A DNA stretch of 64,000 nt, taken from the NCBI GenBank assembly GCA_001910725.1, contig MJGA01000005.1, forward strand, positions 1,612,001 through 1,676,000, given 5' to 3'. The DNA is from Phanerodontia chrysosporium (lineage: Eukaryota > Basidiomycota > Agaricomycetes > Polyporales > Phanerochaetaceae). The position numbers and the translations under genes were made by a program. Positions 23,001 through 34,351 of the stretch are shown one piece after another (the first letter of the stretch is position 1; each line of letters begins with the position of its first letter). The notes beneath the pieces were generated by a model. The model was not told the DNA's origin. It worked only from the letters and a program-made list of their open reading frames with translations, and ran no database searches.

Positions 23001-23162
23001 GCGCCGCAGCACTCACCTCCGCATGTCCTCGCGGACCACGGCGCCGGCGCGCGCTCGCTCCTCGCGCCCGGCCTCGCGTGGCTGCACGCGCTGCCGCGGA
23101 TGAAGAAGCCCAAGTTCTCGCCGTGGGACGACGACGCGGACGCGGAGGGCGAGGCGCGCTGA
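20085..23162 (+). CDS. Large coiled-coil protein with an N-terminal membrane segment, function unknown
   Basis: Three exons (20085-20220, 20366-20866 and 20923-23162) sum to exactly 959 codons, so the gene model is well supported. Residues 1-50 contain a membrane helix (MFFATMFMIIILVLA), directly followed by YLTNPSETSFRTYLTEQSF. The second exon encodes a globular part with RTPKHVFYSFGIMTIAAVLP and a Trp-rich stretch (GKWWRGGPIQSWWID). The third exon begins with a Pro/Ser/Gln-rich linker, then about 150 residues of highly charged heptad-like coiled coil (around 21240-21780) rich in Lys, Glu, Arg and Ala, then a long Ser/Pro-rich disordered tail. The membrane-next-to-globular part resembles fungal proteins annotated only as hypothetical. 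A scaffold tied to a membrane is a reasonable guess, nothing more. Confidence 0.75.
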
Positions 23163-24367
23163 GCGCACGCCGCCTTCTTGTGCTTCAACGCCATGGCCTC
23201 GAGTGCGGAGGGGCCTTTCCCAAAGTCTGTTGCTGTATGTACGAGAAAGAGAGGAAGAGGGCGAAGGGCGGGGAGAAATGGGGGCGGCGCTGTCGAGGTC
23301 GATGGCAGCGGCCGCGGCGGTCGTGCTTGTGTGTGTGATCCTCTGAAAGCTTAACGTATTGTTCTTATAGCCTCGAGCGAACCTGAAATTTGAATGTCAC
23401 AGTATCCGAGATGATATATGCCCATCGCGAGCAGGCTGCGTGATACCGTGTGGTTCCATTGGTTATTTCGGGCTGCGCAGCCTCGTCATGCGACGGCGCA
23501 GGTGCGGCATGCCTGTCGCAATTTGCCTCGCCGCGGCCGCGCAGGGTGCTTCGTCTGCCCTTCAGGAACCACAGATCCTGCCAGCCCGTACTCTCCGCGA
23601 TACGTGCGTGATTGTACTTCCAGGCTTTCTCAGCTGCTCATCCGATCACAATGCCCTGGTCTGACCAGGGTATCGGTGGCGTGTGCGGCTGTCCGTCGGT
23701 GATGGGCCCGCTCCAGACAATGCTCACCTGGCACTCACGCGCCCCGCAGCAAGTGCGCTATCATGAACCGAGTCCGTGCATGACTGCACCCGGAGAACCG
23801 TAATACTGATATATCCCAACGAGCGAAGAAAGGGTGGAGAACAGACAACATCGGACTACAACAGACCAAGGCAACACGAGACGATGGGTATACAAACTTG
23901 CCGAGTACTAGTGATAAATGTGCGAGTGGTATTGGAGACTGGACGAGGATTGCGTGGCAATTAAGTGTGCCGATGCACGGAAGAGCGAATCAGAGCAGGG
24001 TGCGGGGACGGCGAAACAGAGACGCACACAAGATGAGCAAAGGTGATATCAAGCGAGCTGTAAGGAGCGTGGGGAGTGTCCGGCAGGGCAGAGCTGCCTG
24101 CGCATGACGGTACTAAAACAGGGGACGCGAAACTGGCTGTTCACGGAGTCAGCCGTCGAGTGAACCAAGCTTTGCGAACGACAACCTACTTCGTGCAGGG
24201 ATAAATAATTCCAGGTTGTCGTCGCTGACCGCATTGTATAGATGCGAACGAGCGACAATGACAAGCACGGGCCAGCCGGAAACGTCGTTGGACGTTAAAG
24301 AACGGAAAGGCAGGGATGTATGCGAGTTGGCGGATGGAAAGGAGCGGGGGGATGTGTCGGCTTCTAA
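23163..24367. other. Intergenic region of 1.2 kb between convergent genes
   Basis: The flanking genes converge here, so it should contain both 3' UTRs. The remaining sequence is AT-richer than the genes and shows no coding signal, repeat or RNA gene that I can recognise. Confidence 0.45.
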
Positions 24368-26199
24368 TTAGGTATGGTTGACGAGGGAGTTGAGCACACC
24401 GCGGACGTCCTGCGCATTCGTGAGGTCTTCTAGGAACGGGCAGAGGTCCGTGAGCTCAGTGTCATGTGGGTCATTGAACCACGAGGAGACGGGTACTGCA
24501 TTATGGGGATGGAAGATGTACGACGCCGGAGAGTTGTCGAGGATGATGGTATCGCCCACTGGCCGGCCCAATTGCGACAGGTCCTAAAGGTCACGTTCAT
24601 GCCTACGTCAGAGGGCACTGGAATGTGCGGGAAACAGGAACGGACCTTGACGTAGTTGCCTCGGTGGTTGAAGCAGCTTTCTCTGAAGAGACGATGGGCC
24701 ACTGTTCGTCCTGGGTCGAGCTTGTCGAGCACTGGGTCGGCGTACTGGCCATACGATTTAGTCGGATGAGTGTTTTCTACGGAGGATGGACGTACCTTGC
24801 TTAGACTCGCAGTAAACACGACGACTTCATAGAGCTCGCCCATCCTCCGCAAGAAATTGTCGACGCCTGGACGCTTGAGCACGTAGAAGTTGTGCCAATT
24901 GTTCTCGATCTCGACCGGGACAATGTAATCGGGTGCTGGGACGGGCTGCAGCGGGCGTAGTATGAGCATATATGCACCGAATTTCCTCGGAAATGTGGCG
25001 CGCACCTTTAGACTGCTGTGAACTAGCGTTTCGTCGAGATCGAGCACGAGGCATTTGCGTCCGAGATACTTGCTCGCGATCGCGGGTAACAGCGGGCGCG
25101 GCACGCCGTCCTGCAGAAGGTTCACAGGCATCGGTGACTGAGTGGGCGGAGAAGAGAGCGAAGGGGCCGTACCGGTCCAATTGGGACGCCATTACCGCCC
25201 AGTCTGATTAATCGCTGTTCGTCATCTTCCCACTCTTCTGACAGGCGGGGCTCGTCCTCATCCTCGAGGGACGATCGCTCGGAATGGCTGTCGGAGTCAC
25301 TGATGCTCACGCGGACCTCCTGCTGCCGGTGCTCCTTGCCTGTGGACCCTGGCGCCTGCACGGCGCCGGCAGTGAGGCCGTCCGTCTCAGAGAGCGGCAG
25401 GAGCTGCGCAGATGGAGTTGGGGGCACGACAACGGCCAGGTCGTCAGGTGTAATTGGGACAGGCGCAGGCGGTATGGTGATGGTCAGGGCTTGTGGTGGG
25501 GCAGCTTGAGCGAGGTCAGACCGGGGGTAGGCCCATGCGACGATCACTCACCTGTACTTGAGGCAGAAGAGGCCTCGCGTGTAGGATGCTCTGCAGCGGT
25601 CACCGTCTCCGTGTCCTTGGTAGACTGTTTCTCGGAAAGCTTCTCCGAGTCCTTGTCCTTCTCTTTGTGCGAGGACGCGCACTCCTCGACGTCGACATCG
25701 TGTGTGCGGGGCGACGAAGTTACGCAGGAGGTACAGATAAATGTTATACGCTCAAAGAAGGAGATCTTGCGCCGCTTTGTGGACTGCTTGCCTTCAGCAC
25801 TGCCCAGTATAGATGGGGCCTTGTCCTTGATTGACGGGCCCTTACCATTCCCCTTGGAGCCCCTGCGGCGAGTTCGCGTCTTGACGGGAACAGTGATGGA
25901 GGACGCTGTCCAAGAGCTGGCCTCCTTGTCGCTTGCGTGCTTGGTCTCGGATGGTGGGGGCGTACTAGGGGCGATCGATGGATCCGTCTGACCTGCGGGA
26001 TTTGCAGGGGTTTCTAGGGCATTGTTCGGACTAGAACTGGGCTGTTCAATCTGGGATGTTCCAGTGGGGGGTGGCTCTGGGTGCGAAGTCCCCTGCATGT
26101 CCTGAAATGCAATCAGGTGTGGGTAACTAACGGCATGCGTCCCAAGTAAGGCTCACCTGAGCGGCGTGCTCGAGCGTCGTGGGTGGCTCCGCTGACATT
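24368..26199 (-). CDS. FCP1/NIF-type (HAD superfamily) protein phosphatase
   Basis: The C-terminal part is a CTD-phosphatase-like domain. It starts [19 protein letters not shown], with the DxDxT catalytic signature (DLDET, about 25030-25045), followed by [40 protein letters not shown] and [11 protein letters not shown]. The late acidic motif [18 protein letters not shown] holds the second conserved Asp. The N-terminal ~280 residues are low complexity, Ser/Pro/Thr-rich and acidic. The start is an ATG at 26199 in a short first exon ([14 protein letters not shown]) whose intron ends at 26102. Fungal Psr1/Psr2 phosphatases, which act in sodium and general stress responses at the plasma membrane, have the same plan of a long disordered N-terminus and C-terminal catalytic domain. 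Nem1 is less likely because no membrane helices are seen. Confidence 0.8.
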
Positions 26200-26937
26200 G
26201 AGTCCGACGAGAAATATGTAGAGAAGGAAGGAGCGGGCGACAATGGCAGAAGCAGGCCGGTGTGGGGGAACTCAATCCTCCCTGGTCATCGCATACGCCG
26301 ACGTCGACGGCGTTTGTGGGACTTGGGAGGAGGGCGTCTAAGCAGCGTGGATATCAGGCCTGTTTGACAAGTTCACATGTTGCGCGAAGCGCGTTTTCCG
26401 CCGCGAATGTGAAAAATATTCGGCGTGCATGGCCGTGTTGGCGGAAGTGGCTGAGAGGCGCAACGGAGGCTGGCGGTGCTGGAGCAGCTTGTAGCGCGTT
26501 CGTCGGCTGCACGGGGGGCGGCATGAACAGTTCATGCTGAGCGGACTGTAGCGCACGGCGGCGGGGCAGGCGCTTCGCCCCTGGGCGACTGGATCACATG
26601 ACCAAGTGGTCCGTGCGCGAGTGGGCGCGCCTTATAATCAGTCTCGCGGCCGTTTGTGTTCCTCATTCTTGTGCTCGGGCACGTACTGTCGCCAGTGAGG
26701 TCTTTACCGAGGCACAGTCTTTTGCTGATTGCAAATTACACATCCGAACACGTCTGTTGGCTTCGGCCTTCAGCAATTTTTGGAAAAACCCTTCACTTTA
26801 GTGACGGCTTAGTGTAGATGGCCTACTGCAATACAATTGTTATATGCCCTAGAATTACTCTGGTGTGACCTTGCTTGACCCGCAGCTGAGCGTGAGAAGT
26901 ACGATCATAAATGTGCTCTGACTGAGGCAAGGAACAA
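26200..26937. promoter_or_regulatory. Divergent promoter region of the phosphatase and KTI12
   Basis: The two genes are transcribed away from this 738-base region. No TATA box in a convincing position, repeat or additional gene was seen. Confidence 0.4.
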
Positions 26938-28043
26938 ATGGCTCTCGTCACCATCTCAGGATACCCGTGCAGTGGCAAGACGCGGCGTGCAGAGCAGATC
27001 AAAGCTGTTCTTGAACAACGTTTACAGGACCCAAGCTACGCTGGTCCACAGCTCAAGGTTGTCATCATCTCGGACGACTCGCTGAACATCAGCAGGGATG
27101 CATACAAAGGTGTGTGGCATGCTCATTCGCTCTCGAAGTAAGTGCTCATGCCGCCACAGAAACACGGTCAGAAAAGCCTGCAAGGGCTGCATTGTTCACC
27201 GCTATGCAGCGAGCGATGGGCCAGGACACGATTCTCATTGTCGATGCCATGAACTACATCAAGGGCTTCCGATACCAGATGTACTGCGCTGCGCGAGAAC
27301 AGAAGCTGCGAGTGTGCACGGTCAGTGACCATCCCGTCTGCAATGCGAACAAAACTCATAGGAAGGCTAGGTGTATGTAGTTGCTACACAAGACCTCGTC
27401 AAAGAGTGGAACCAAAAGAGGACGGACGGAAAGGCGTATGCATCCGAGACGTGAGTCCTCAGCTGTCGAACCTGCCTTAGTGTGCTCAAGGTCGTACTCG
27501 CACCCAGGCTTGAAAATCTGCTCATGCGATTCGAAGAGCCATCGTCCATGGTCCGTTGGGACTCTCCACTCATCACCGTCCCGTGGATAGACACAGAAAT
27601 CCCTGCGGACGGTATATGGAAGGCTGTTACGGAAGGGAACGTCAAGCCACCAAATGCGGGCACGCAAGCGGTAAGCCCTCTGTCTCCTGGGGTTTGCCTC
27701 CCGTCTGACACTTTGCCAGGTTCCAAAAGCCCCGACCGACGCACTACGCGCACTCGAAGCGACGACGACGGCCATGGTCGCGGCGATCATGGCGGAACAG
27801 GCGGCATCTGGTGGGCTCGGCGGGCCTGTCACGCTCGCACTAGCAGACGGCATTAAGGCGACCCTTGCGCTTCCCGCGCGCAACGTCACGCTCAGCGAGC
27901 TGCAGCGCATGAAGCGCCAGTTTGTGACGGTGAACAAGAAGGCGATTACGCTCGGTACCACCGAGAAGGGCGCGCTTGACTGGAGCGAGGGCAGCATCGC
28001 GCAGAAGTTTGCGGCGTACATCGAGGAGAACATCCGCGCGTAG
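26938..28043 (+). CDS. KTI12: Elongator-associated protein Kti12
   Basis: Kti12 is a P-loop ATPase that binds Elongator and tRNA and is needed for wobble-uridine modification. The N-terminus reads MALVTISGYPCSGKTRRAEQ, with the P-loop GYPCSGKT; the second conserved region SDDSLNISRDAYK follows, as does ILIVDAMNYIKGFRYQMYC with the Walker-B-like D. Then come KEWNQKRTDG, the MRFEEPSSMVRWDSPL region, and a C-terminal helical domain with LSELQRMKRQFVTVNK. Exon 1 ends at 27109 and exon 2 starts at 27160; later junctions (after CTV, after SET, before VPKAP) all fit in phase. The predicted length of about 290 residues is normal for the family. Confidence 0.88.
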
Positions 28044-28392
28044 ACAATCCAGACTATCTTGCCTAGTGTCCTTGCGAACGCGGCTCCCTGTCTTTTGCCC
28101 CTTGCTCCTGTGCCTGTCATGCAAGTATTCGAATAGAGGCTAGTGCCAAGCGATCCCTGACCCCCGGGCGGAAGCGTAGCCGGCGGAGGGGCGGACCAGC
28201 GAAGCTTCGTTCGCGGGAGTCCCGAAAAGGCAAAGCATCCCGTCCACCTCGACGCTTGCGCATGGCGATCGTGGGCCTAGTGGCTGCCCGTTTTAATCCT
28301 ACCCGCCATGTAAATGTCTGCATCCTGACTGCTATGTGAGCAGCCCTCGGACTGCAGAGCCTCCACCTTTCCCCCTCCCTTCTCGCTCGGTG
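28044..28392. other. Intergenic region between KTI12 and the second seven-helix gene
   Basis: These 349 bases hold the KTI12 3' flank and the promoter of the next gene on the same strand. No further coding signal was seen. Confidence 0.4.
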
Positions 28393-30045
28393 ATGGAATA
28401 TGCAGATACGCGGTCTGCGCCGAGTGTATCCAGGCTGAACGACCACCTGAAACATGTAGACATATTTGTGGCGTCGTTTATGGCGATATTCCAAATGCTA
28501 GGTGCGTCATGCTTTCGATCGTAGTCTATGCATACGCTGAAGCACGCGTGCAGGAGCCTCGACGCTCGCAGGTTTCCTGACGCATCGTGTGAGACTAAAC
28601 GACTTCAGGTCGCCACATAACTTGCGGCAAATCAGCTTGCCCAGACTATTTCTCGTGCTCTTGTTCTTTACTGCGTATGTGGGCCTTCTAGCTATGGAAA
28701 GACCGCCCTGGCTGATTGGGTTTTCGTAGATGGGTCTACTTCGTGATCAGTACGCACATCATGCATTACAATTGCACAGGACACATCTCATATCAATCCC
28801 AGCTGGGCTGGTGCTTCAAGGCATTGGGCTTGACCGCAACCTAGACCTCTGTACTGCAGGGATTTACGTATGCGTCACATTGTATGGCGTAGCGAAGCTT
28901 TGCGTGTACTTGTTCCTCAGCAAGTCACCTTCATCTTCCCGATCGCAACTCTCTAATCCTCTAGGATCTACAGCTGAGCGAGCATACGTTGTATGGTGTC
29001 CAACAACGACCATACCTCGCTGGCGAACACCAGTGTATCTGGTCTGTCTTGCGGCGGTCATCATGTACATCGGGGTCGTGTGTCACCTATTTATTGGTAA
29101 GTCCTCGGATGGTTCGTTGTATGCGTGTCTATTAACATCAACATAGTTCGCATTGCGCATCTTGACCCCGACGGTCGATGTATGATCGGTTTCCGTCTTG
29201 ACGGGGTCATCATCCTTGTTACCTTCGACGTGTAAGTGACCATACCTCGCATCTTACTCTTACCATGTATTCACACCACCGTTCAGCGTCGTCAGCATCC
29301 TGATGACCGGGCTCTTCATCTGGCCACTCGCCCGGACGCATTTCCACAGCCCACAGCTCCGACACATCGCACGGCGCTCTGTCACCGCAGCCGTCATCGT
29401 TCTTGGGACGTCCTGCATCAACATCACCGTTCTCGCCTCTATGAACGGGCAGGAGCGCGGCTGGATCTGCCTTGCATCGTGGGAAGCCGATGTATGCCTT
29501 CATTTACACTCGCGGAACAGCCAGCCAACTGACAGCACCACCGCAGGTCCTGATCGGCTCTATCGCGCTCTTCTGGCTCACGTCCGGTAGCGGGCTGCGC
29601 CCCATCTCGTCCATCATCGCGGAGGCCCGCTCCTTCCCGTCGACGACAGACTCGGGCAGCAAGCACCACACGCCCCGCCGCCCACCACTTACGCCGTTCT
29701 TGCGCTCGCAGAGCTCCCGCCAGGGCTCGCTCCCGACGATCATGACGCACGGCATGCTCGACAGCGGCGCCCCGAGCCGCACGCCGAGTTTCGTCGTCGT
29801 GCCGCCACCGAGCCCTGCACTGGTGCACACGCCGCTTGCCTGGTCTGTGAGCGCGGAGAGCAGCCCAAAGGCTGAACCTCCTCTCGTCGTCGTGCCTGTA
29901 CTCGAGGTGAGTCGTTACTCCTGCCACGGTCAAGCGCTGGTGTTGAATATCTTTATGTGACTAGGCGGAAGGTCCGGTTGAATGTCGACGTGATTCCGAC
30001 GATACTATCTGGGAGGATACACGGGAGGAGCACAATAAACAGTAA
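28393..30045 (+). CDS. Fungal seven-helix membrane protein, GPCR-like, family unnamed
   Basis: The start at 28393 gives MEYADTRSAPSVSRLNDHLK, then the first hydrophobic segment (DIFVASFMAIFQMLG). Later exons encode RLNDFRSPHNLRQISLPRLF with the helix LVLLFFTA, then WVYFVISTHIMHYNCTG, a segment IYVCVTLYGVAKLCVYLFL, VYLVCLAAVIMYIGVVCHL, GRCMIGFRLDGVIILVTFDV, ILMTGLFIWPLAR, SVTAAVIVLGTSCINITVLA and WICLASWEADVLIGSIALFW. This order of seven helices with a Cys-Met-Ile-Gly loop is found in many basidiomycete proteins without assigned function. The C-terminal tail is long, Ser/Pro-rich and cytosolic in style, and ends EEHNKQ just before a TAA at 30043. One junction around 28810-28865 is uncertain. 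An AATAAA-like signal overlaps the stop. Confidence 0.65.
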
Positions 30046-30155
30046 TGTTCATTACCCAGGAAAACAAGATACCCCGTACACTACGTAGACGCAAAAGTTG
30101 TAATGACAAAACGAACACACGTTCGCTTCATATCGTTCCTGTGACCACTTCACAG

Positions 30156-31737
30156 TCAAAGTATAGGAAGTTTGAAGCTCGACTTTGGTCGGCTACCGAG
30201 ACCCGTCTGATCCATCTGATGAACGGAGGAAGGAGTGCAGACGGAAGTGGTTCGCTCACCTTTGCGTACACGTTCTCTACCCATTTGATGTTCGATACAG
30301 CATCCTCCGCAGACAACCAGGTGGCAGGTTTGCGACCTTTGACTTGGTCTACAAAGGCCTCAAGTTGATAGCGGTACCTGCGAGCCCAAGTCAATGGTCA
30401 CATATAGACCGAGCATAAAGTGCCTGAAGGCCATACGTCGTCCACCACTCTTCACCCTTGACACCTGGATTTAGCGGCTTGTAGACCTTCTCGACCCGTT
30501 TCTTGATCGCCTTTCCACCCTTGCCATCCTTGACACTGACCTCGATCCAGTGGTAGAGCGTCGGCATCACAAAGTTGAATACTTTGAGCTCGCCCTTCTC
30601 GCAGGTGACGGATAGAGGCATCGATGGCAAGGCTGGGATAATCCCGAGTGTGGGCGGGACGCGCATGTGGCACGTCGCGGTACCGGTGGCGTCTCCTGGG
30701 AAGGCGAACGTTGCGGTTGTGCCAGCGTCGATCTTCGACGGGCTGCCGTCTGACGTTGGCATCGTGTCTGCTGTCGCAGATAATACCTCGAGCGGATTTG
30801 CCCCAAACAGGTAGCGCAGACAATGGAGTGTGTAACCTAGGATGTGGCGAAGTGCGTGAGTCTATCGCGCCACAGGAAGAGGCAAGAGCAGACGTACAAC
30901 CCATGTCCATCATAATGCCGCCGCCCAACTCGTAACGGAAGCGTATATCGTCATCAGGAACGAATCCCTTCCCAAGCTTCATTGCAGCCTCGGCATGCTT
31001 GATTGATCCCAGTTCACCGCTGTCTAGTATAGCCTTGACTCGATGTATAGCAGGGTGAAACCTTCAGGACATGAGCTGACTTGCTTATTCTAGGTATCGC
31101 GGCAACTGACCTATAGTGGAACGCTTCAAGCAACACAAGCCCTTGCGACCTGGCATACTCGAACATCTCGCGCGTCTCCTCGGCTGTGTCAGTGCTCGGT
31201 TTTTCCAGCAGGACGTGCTTTCCCGCGTGCAAGGCTTTCATCGTCCATTCATAGTGCAGCGCGTTGGGCAGCTAAAGGGAATGAGTGATCCGCCTCGACA
31301 TACCAGTGATTCGAAAAGACGCATACTGGGTTGTACACTGCATCGACGCTCGGGTCGTCCAAGAGCTCTGGCATTGCCCAGTCAGTGCACGCGCAGACAC
31401 AACAAAGCACACGCGGAGCATACCCTGATAAGCGTTCGGCCCACCGTATGCCTTCTCAATCGCGTATTTCCGCGCATATGCCCGGGCCTTCTCGAGGCTC
31501 CGCGCGGCCACAGCGTAGACCACGACCTCGGGATGGCTGAGCGCAGGCTTGATGAGGGCCGCAGGCGCAATATTCGCCGCGCCCAGGATCCCGAAGCGTA
31601 TCACAGGTGTCTCTGTGCTCTTTGGGCACCGCGGTGGCACGTTGGCCTGTGTTCGGCATCAGTATTAGGACACGTCGCGCGGCAGCAGGGCGGTGTACCT
31701 TGTACAGTCGCTGGATGAGTCCGTATAGTGCAGCCAT
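30156..31737 (-). CDS. Gfo/Idh/MocA family dehydrogenase, copy A
   Basis: This is an NAD(P)-dependent oxidoreductase of the type that includes dimeric dihydrodiol dehydrogenase and D-xylose 1-dehydrogenase. The first exon is 39 bases (MAALYGLIQRLYK), preferred over an in-frame upstream ATG at 31851 because a TATA box lies at 31811-31818 between them. Exon 2 carries the nucleotide-binding GILGAANIAPAAL (G-x-x-G pattern) after FPP-like ANVPPRCPKSTETP. The conserved E-K-P motif is in HVLLEKPSTDTAEETREMFE; then come EAFHYR, the GFVPDDDIRF stretch and GGGIMMDMGC, where the metal-free C-terminal sheet domain begins. The end, after a final intron, is TGLGSRPKSSFKLPIL. It is a close tandem copy of the gene at 32326. 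Confidence 0.85.
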
Positions 31738-32325
31738 ACGACTGGAGCTGTAGGAATTATGTGCAACCCAAGGACGTGCTGCGCGTGCGTCCGCCGACGC
31801 TCGCAACCTCCTTATAAGTGCGAGCGTCTCTAGCAAACCTTCTGCATCCATGGTATATGACAGCTGCCGACGTCGTTCGTCACCATTGCCGTTTGTGCGC
31901 GGCCCTCGCCCCTCGCTTCGGTGTGCAGTGTGTCATCCCCGAGGGTGCGCAGAAGGCAAGGTTAGGACTAGACGCAGGCGGCTAGTTGTTATCAGTGCTC
32001 ACCAAGCTCTTGACATAGCCTCTGCGCGCAGCGAAAGGCCAACCATAAATCACAGGCGAGACCGCTTGACTTAGGGTTGAATTGGGGTCTCGGTCGGCCA
32101 GATGGCCCGAAGTCAAGGCTTACATGAAGTCGACGAGGCTCAGATGATACGGTCTTGGGGCCCGGGAATAGACATGAGAATTGTGACAACCAGTGTCATG
32201 CGAAGTACTAGAAACATAAGATTTCCTATAACCTTTGCAAAGGCGTCACGACCCCTTCATCGTAGATGGACCGCAAAATTGAACATACTCCAGTATCGTC
32301 TCTCGTTCTTCCGATCACATCCCAG
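31738..32325. other. Spacer between the two dehydrogenase copies
   Basis: It contains the copy A promoter (TATA at 31811-31818) and the 3' flank of copy B. No additional coding signal was seen. Confidence 0.45.
31811..31818 (-). promoter_or_regulatory. TATA box of dehydrogenase copy A
   Basis: The palindromic CTTATAAG lies 74 bases upstream of the start codon at 31737. The same octamer occurs at a similar place before copy B, inside a partly conserved flank. Confidence 0.5.
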
Positions 32326-33910
32326 CTAGAGCGTAGCGAGCTTGAACGTTGATTTCGGCCTGCTACCGAGACCAGTCTGATCAAGCATAATTAGCTTGGG
32401 AAGCGACCCTCAGGGAAACTCTCCCATACCTTTGCATAAACATTCTCCACCCAGGTCATATTGGACACTGCGTCCTCTTTAGGTAGCCAGTAGTCAGGCT
32501 TGCGACCCTTCACCTTGTCGACGAACGCCTCGAGCTGGTAGCGGTACCTGCGGGTCCAAATCAGTACCGACACATCAAGTATAGAGGTAGAACAGAACCG
32601 TACGTCGTCCACCACTCCTCACCCTTGACACCTGGCTCCAATGGCTTGTAGACCTTCTCAACCCGCTTCTTGACTGCCTTGCCGCCCTTGCCGTCCTTTA
32701 CGCTGACCTCGATCCAGTGATACAGCGTCGGCATAACGAAGTTGAACACTTTGAGCTCGCCGTTCTCGCAGCTGACGGACAGAAAGATTGTGGGCATGAT
32801 CGGGACCAAACCGAACGACGGTGGGACGCGCATGTGGCACACCGCAGTACCCGTCGCGTCGCCCGGGAAGGCGAACGTCGCAGTCGTTCCGGCGTCGACC
32901 TTCGATGCGCTGCCGTCTGTTGTAGGCATCGGATCTGCTGTCGCAGACAACACTTCGGAAGGGTCTGTGCCGAAAAGGTACCGTAGGCAATTGACGTTGT
33001 AGCCTTAGGATGCATAAGAACCTGTTGAGCTACCATGTCGCGTAGAAATAGATTAGTCATAGACGCACAGCCCATGTCCATCATAATGCCACCGCCAAGT
33101 TCGTAATTGAAGCGAATGTCGTCGTCAGGAACAAATCCCTTCCCAAGCTTCATTGTTGCTTCGGCATGCTTGATTGCTCCCAGTTCACCACTCTCTAGTA
33201 TAGCTTTGACCCGATGTATGGCAGGGTGGAACCTGCACGGTATGAGCTAAGTATTCCCCCTCCAGGTGTCACACGGACTGACCTATAGTGGAACGCTTCG
33301 AGTATTACTAGCCCCTTCGCCTCTGCGTACTCGAACATCTCGCGTGTCTCGTCAGCGGTATCTGCGCTCGGCTTCTCCAGCAGGACGTGCTTGCCCGCCT
33401 GTAGCGCTTTCATCGTCCACTCGTAGTGCAGTCCGTTGGGCAACTAGGAGAGGTAAGCGACCCGCCTCGACATAGTCCATACGTGCACATACCGGGTTGT
33501 ACACCGCGTCTACATTCGGATCGTCCAAGAGCTCTGCCGTCGTCCGGTAAGCACAAGCATATATGCACGCAATAGCACACACGGCACACACCTTGATACG
33601 CATTTGGCCCGCCATACACCTTCTCGATCTCATGCTTCTTCGCATACGCCTTAGCCTTCTCGAGGCTCCGAGCAGCGACAGCATACACAACGACCTCGGG
33701 ATGGCTTAGAGCAGGCTTGATGAGGGCCGCGGGAGCAATCTTCGCCGCACCCAGGAGTCCAAAGCGTATCACAGGTGCCTCCGTGCTCTTTGGGCACCGC
33801 GGCGGGAAGTTGGCCTGGCATACCACCGTCAGCGCTTCGACGCGTCGACTCGGACTGCAGGCAGCGCGTACCTTGTACACTCTCTGCACGAGTCCGTATA
33901 GCGCAGACAT
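32326..33910 (-). CDS. Gfo/Idh/MocA family dehydrogenase, copy B
   Basis: It has the same gene structure as copy A: a short first exon (MSALYGLVQRVYK), a second exon with ANFPPRCPKSTEAP and the nucleotide-binding GLLGAAKIAPAAL, then ELLDDPNVDAVYNP, LLEKPSADTADETREMFEYA, EAFHYR, GFVPDDDIRFNYELGGGIM, a C-terminal sheet domain, and a last exon TGLGSRPKSTFKLATL. Introns sit at the same positions as in A. Differences are scattered substitutions, mostly conservative, with no stop or frame break, so both copies look functional. Substrate is not visible; sugar or dihydrodiol oxidation would fit the family. An inverted-repeat transposon begins 336 bases upstream of its start codon. Confidence 0.85.
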
Positions 33911-34239
33911 GGCCGTAAGGGGTTGTGTGCAAGCCGGTCGCACGCTGCGCATCATCCGCACCGTCCTTATAAGCGGAGTGATTGCGAGCTATAATAGTGA
34001 ACCTTCCGTTCGCATGGTTGACGTCGTCGCGGTCTACAGTTCCCGAGGGGGCTTGTGGCTGTTGCCGTCCATACCTCCCTCGTCATGCATCGCGACATTG
34101 CGTAGTCGTGCTTAGCCGTAAGCCAAATGTTATGTGTTATTTCCGGGGGTGAGCTGAAATGAGTGCAGGAGGAGAGTCGGGGCCGGGCGCTCAGTTGAGA
34201 GCGCTGTAGCACTAGCTATATCACAAGCCTTGCCCCCTC
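33911..34239. other. Promoter region of dehydrogenase copy B
   Basis: These 329 bases run from the copy B start to the transposon target-site repeat. They contain the TATA box at 33966-33973 and nothing else recognisable. Confidence 0.45.
33966..33973 (-). promoter_or_regulatory. TATA box of dehydrogenase copy B
   Basis: CTTATAAG lies 56 bases upstream of the start codon at 33910. A short conserved stretch around it (a GTGTGCAA-like motif and CCTTATAAG, then a GCGAG motif) is shared with copy A. Confidence 0.5.
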
Positions 34240-34245
34240 CTTGCC
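34240..34245. repeat. Left target-site duplication (CTTGCC)
   Basis: It is repeated exactly next to the outer edge of the right inverted repeat. Confidence 0.6.
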
Positions 34246-34351
34246 TATGGCGCTCCGTTTGTATAAAAAATAGCGCCGTATTCAACCCTTACCGCCGTAA
34301 CAAACCCATATGATGGCATCAGCGGGCCGTAAACCTTGGTTAGAATCCGGT
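34246..34351 (+). repeat. Left terminal inverted repeat
   Basis: This is one arm of the inverted pair. It pairs with 35704-35813 and keeps the first ~40 outer bases identical. Confidence 0.75.
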
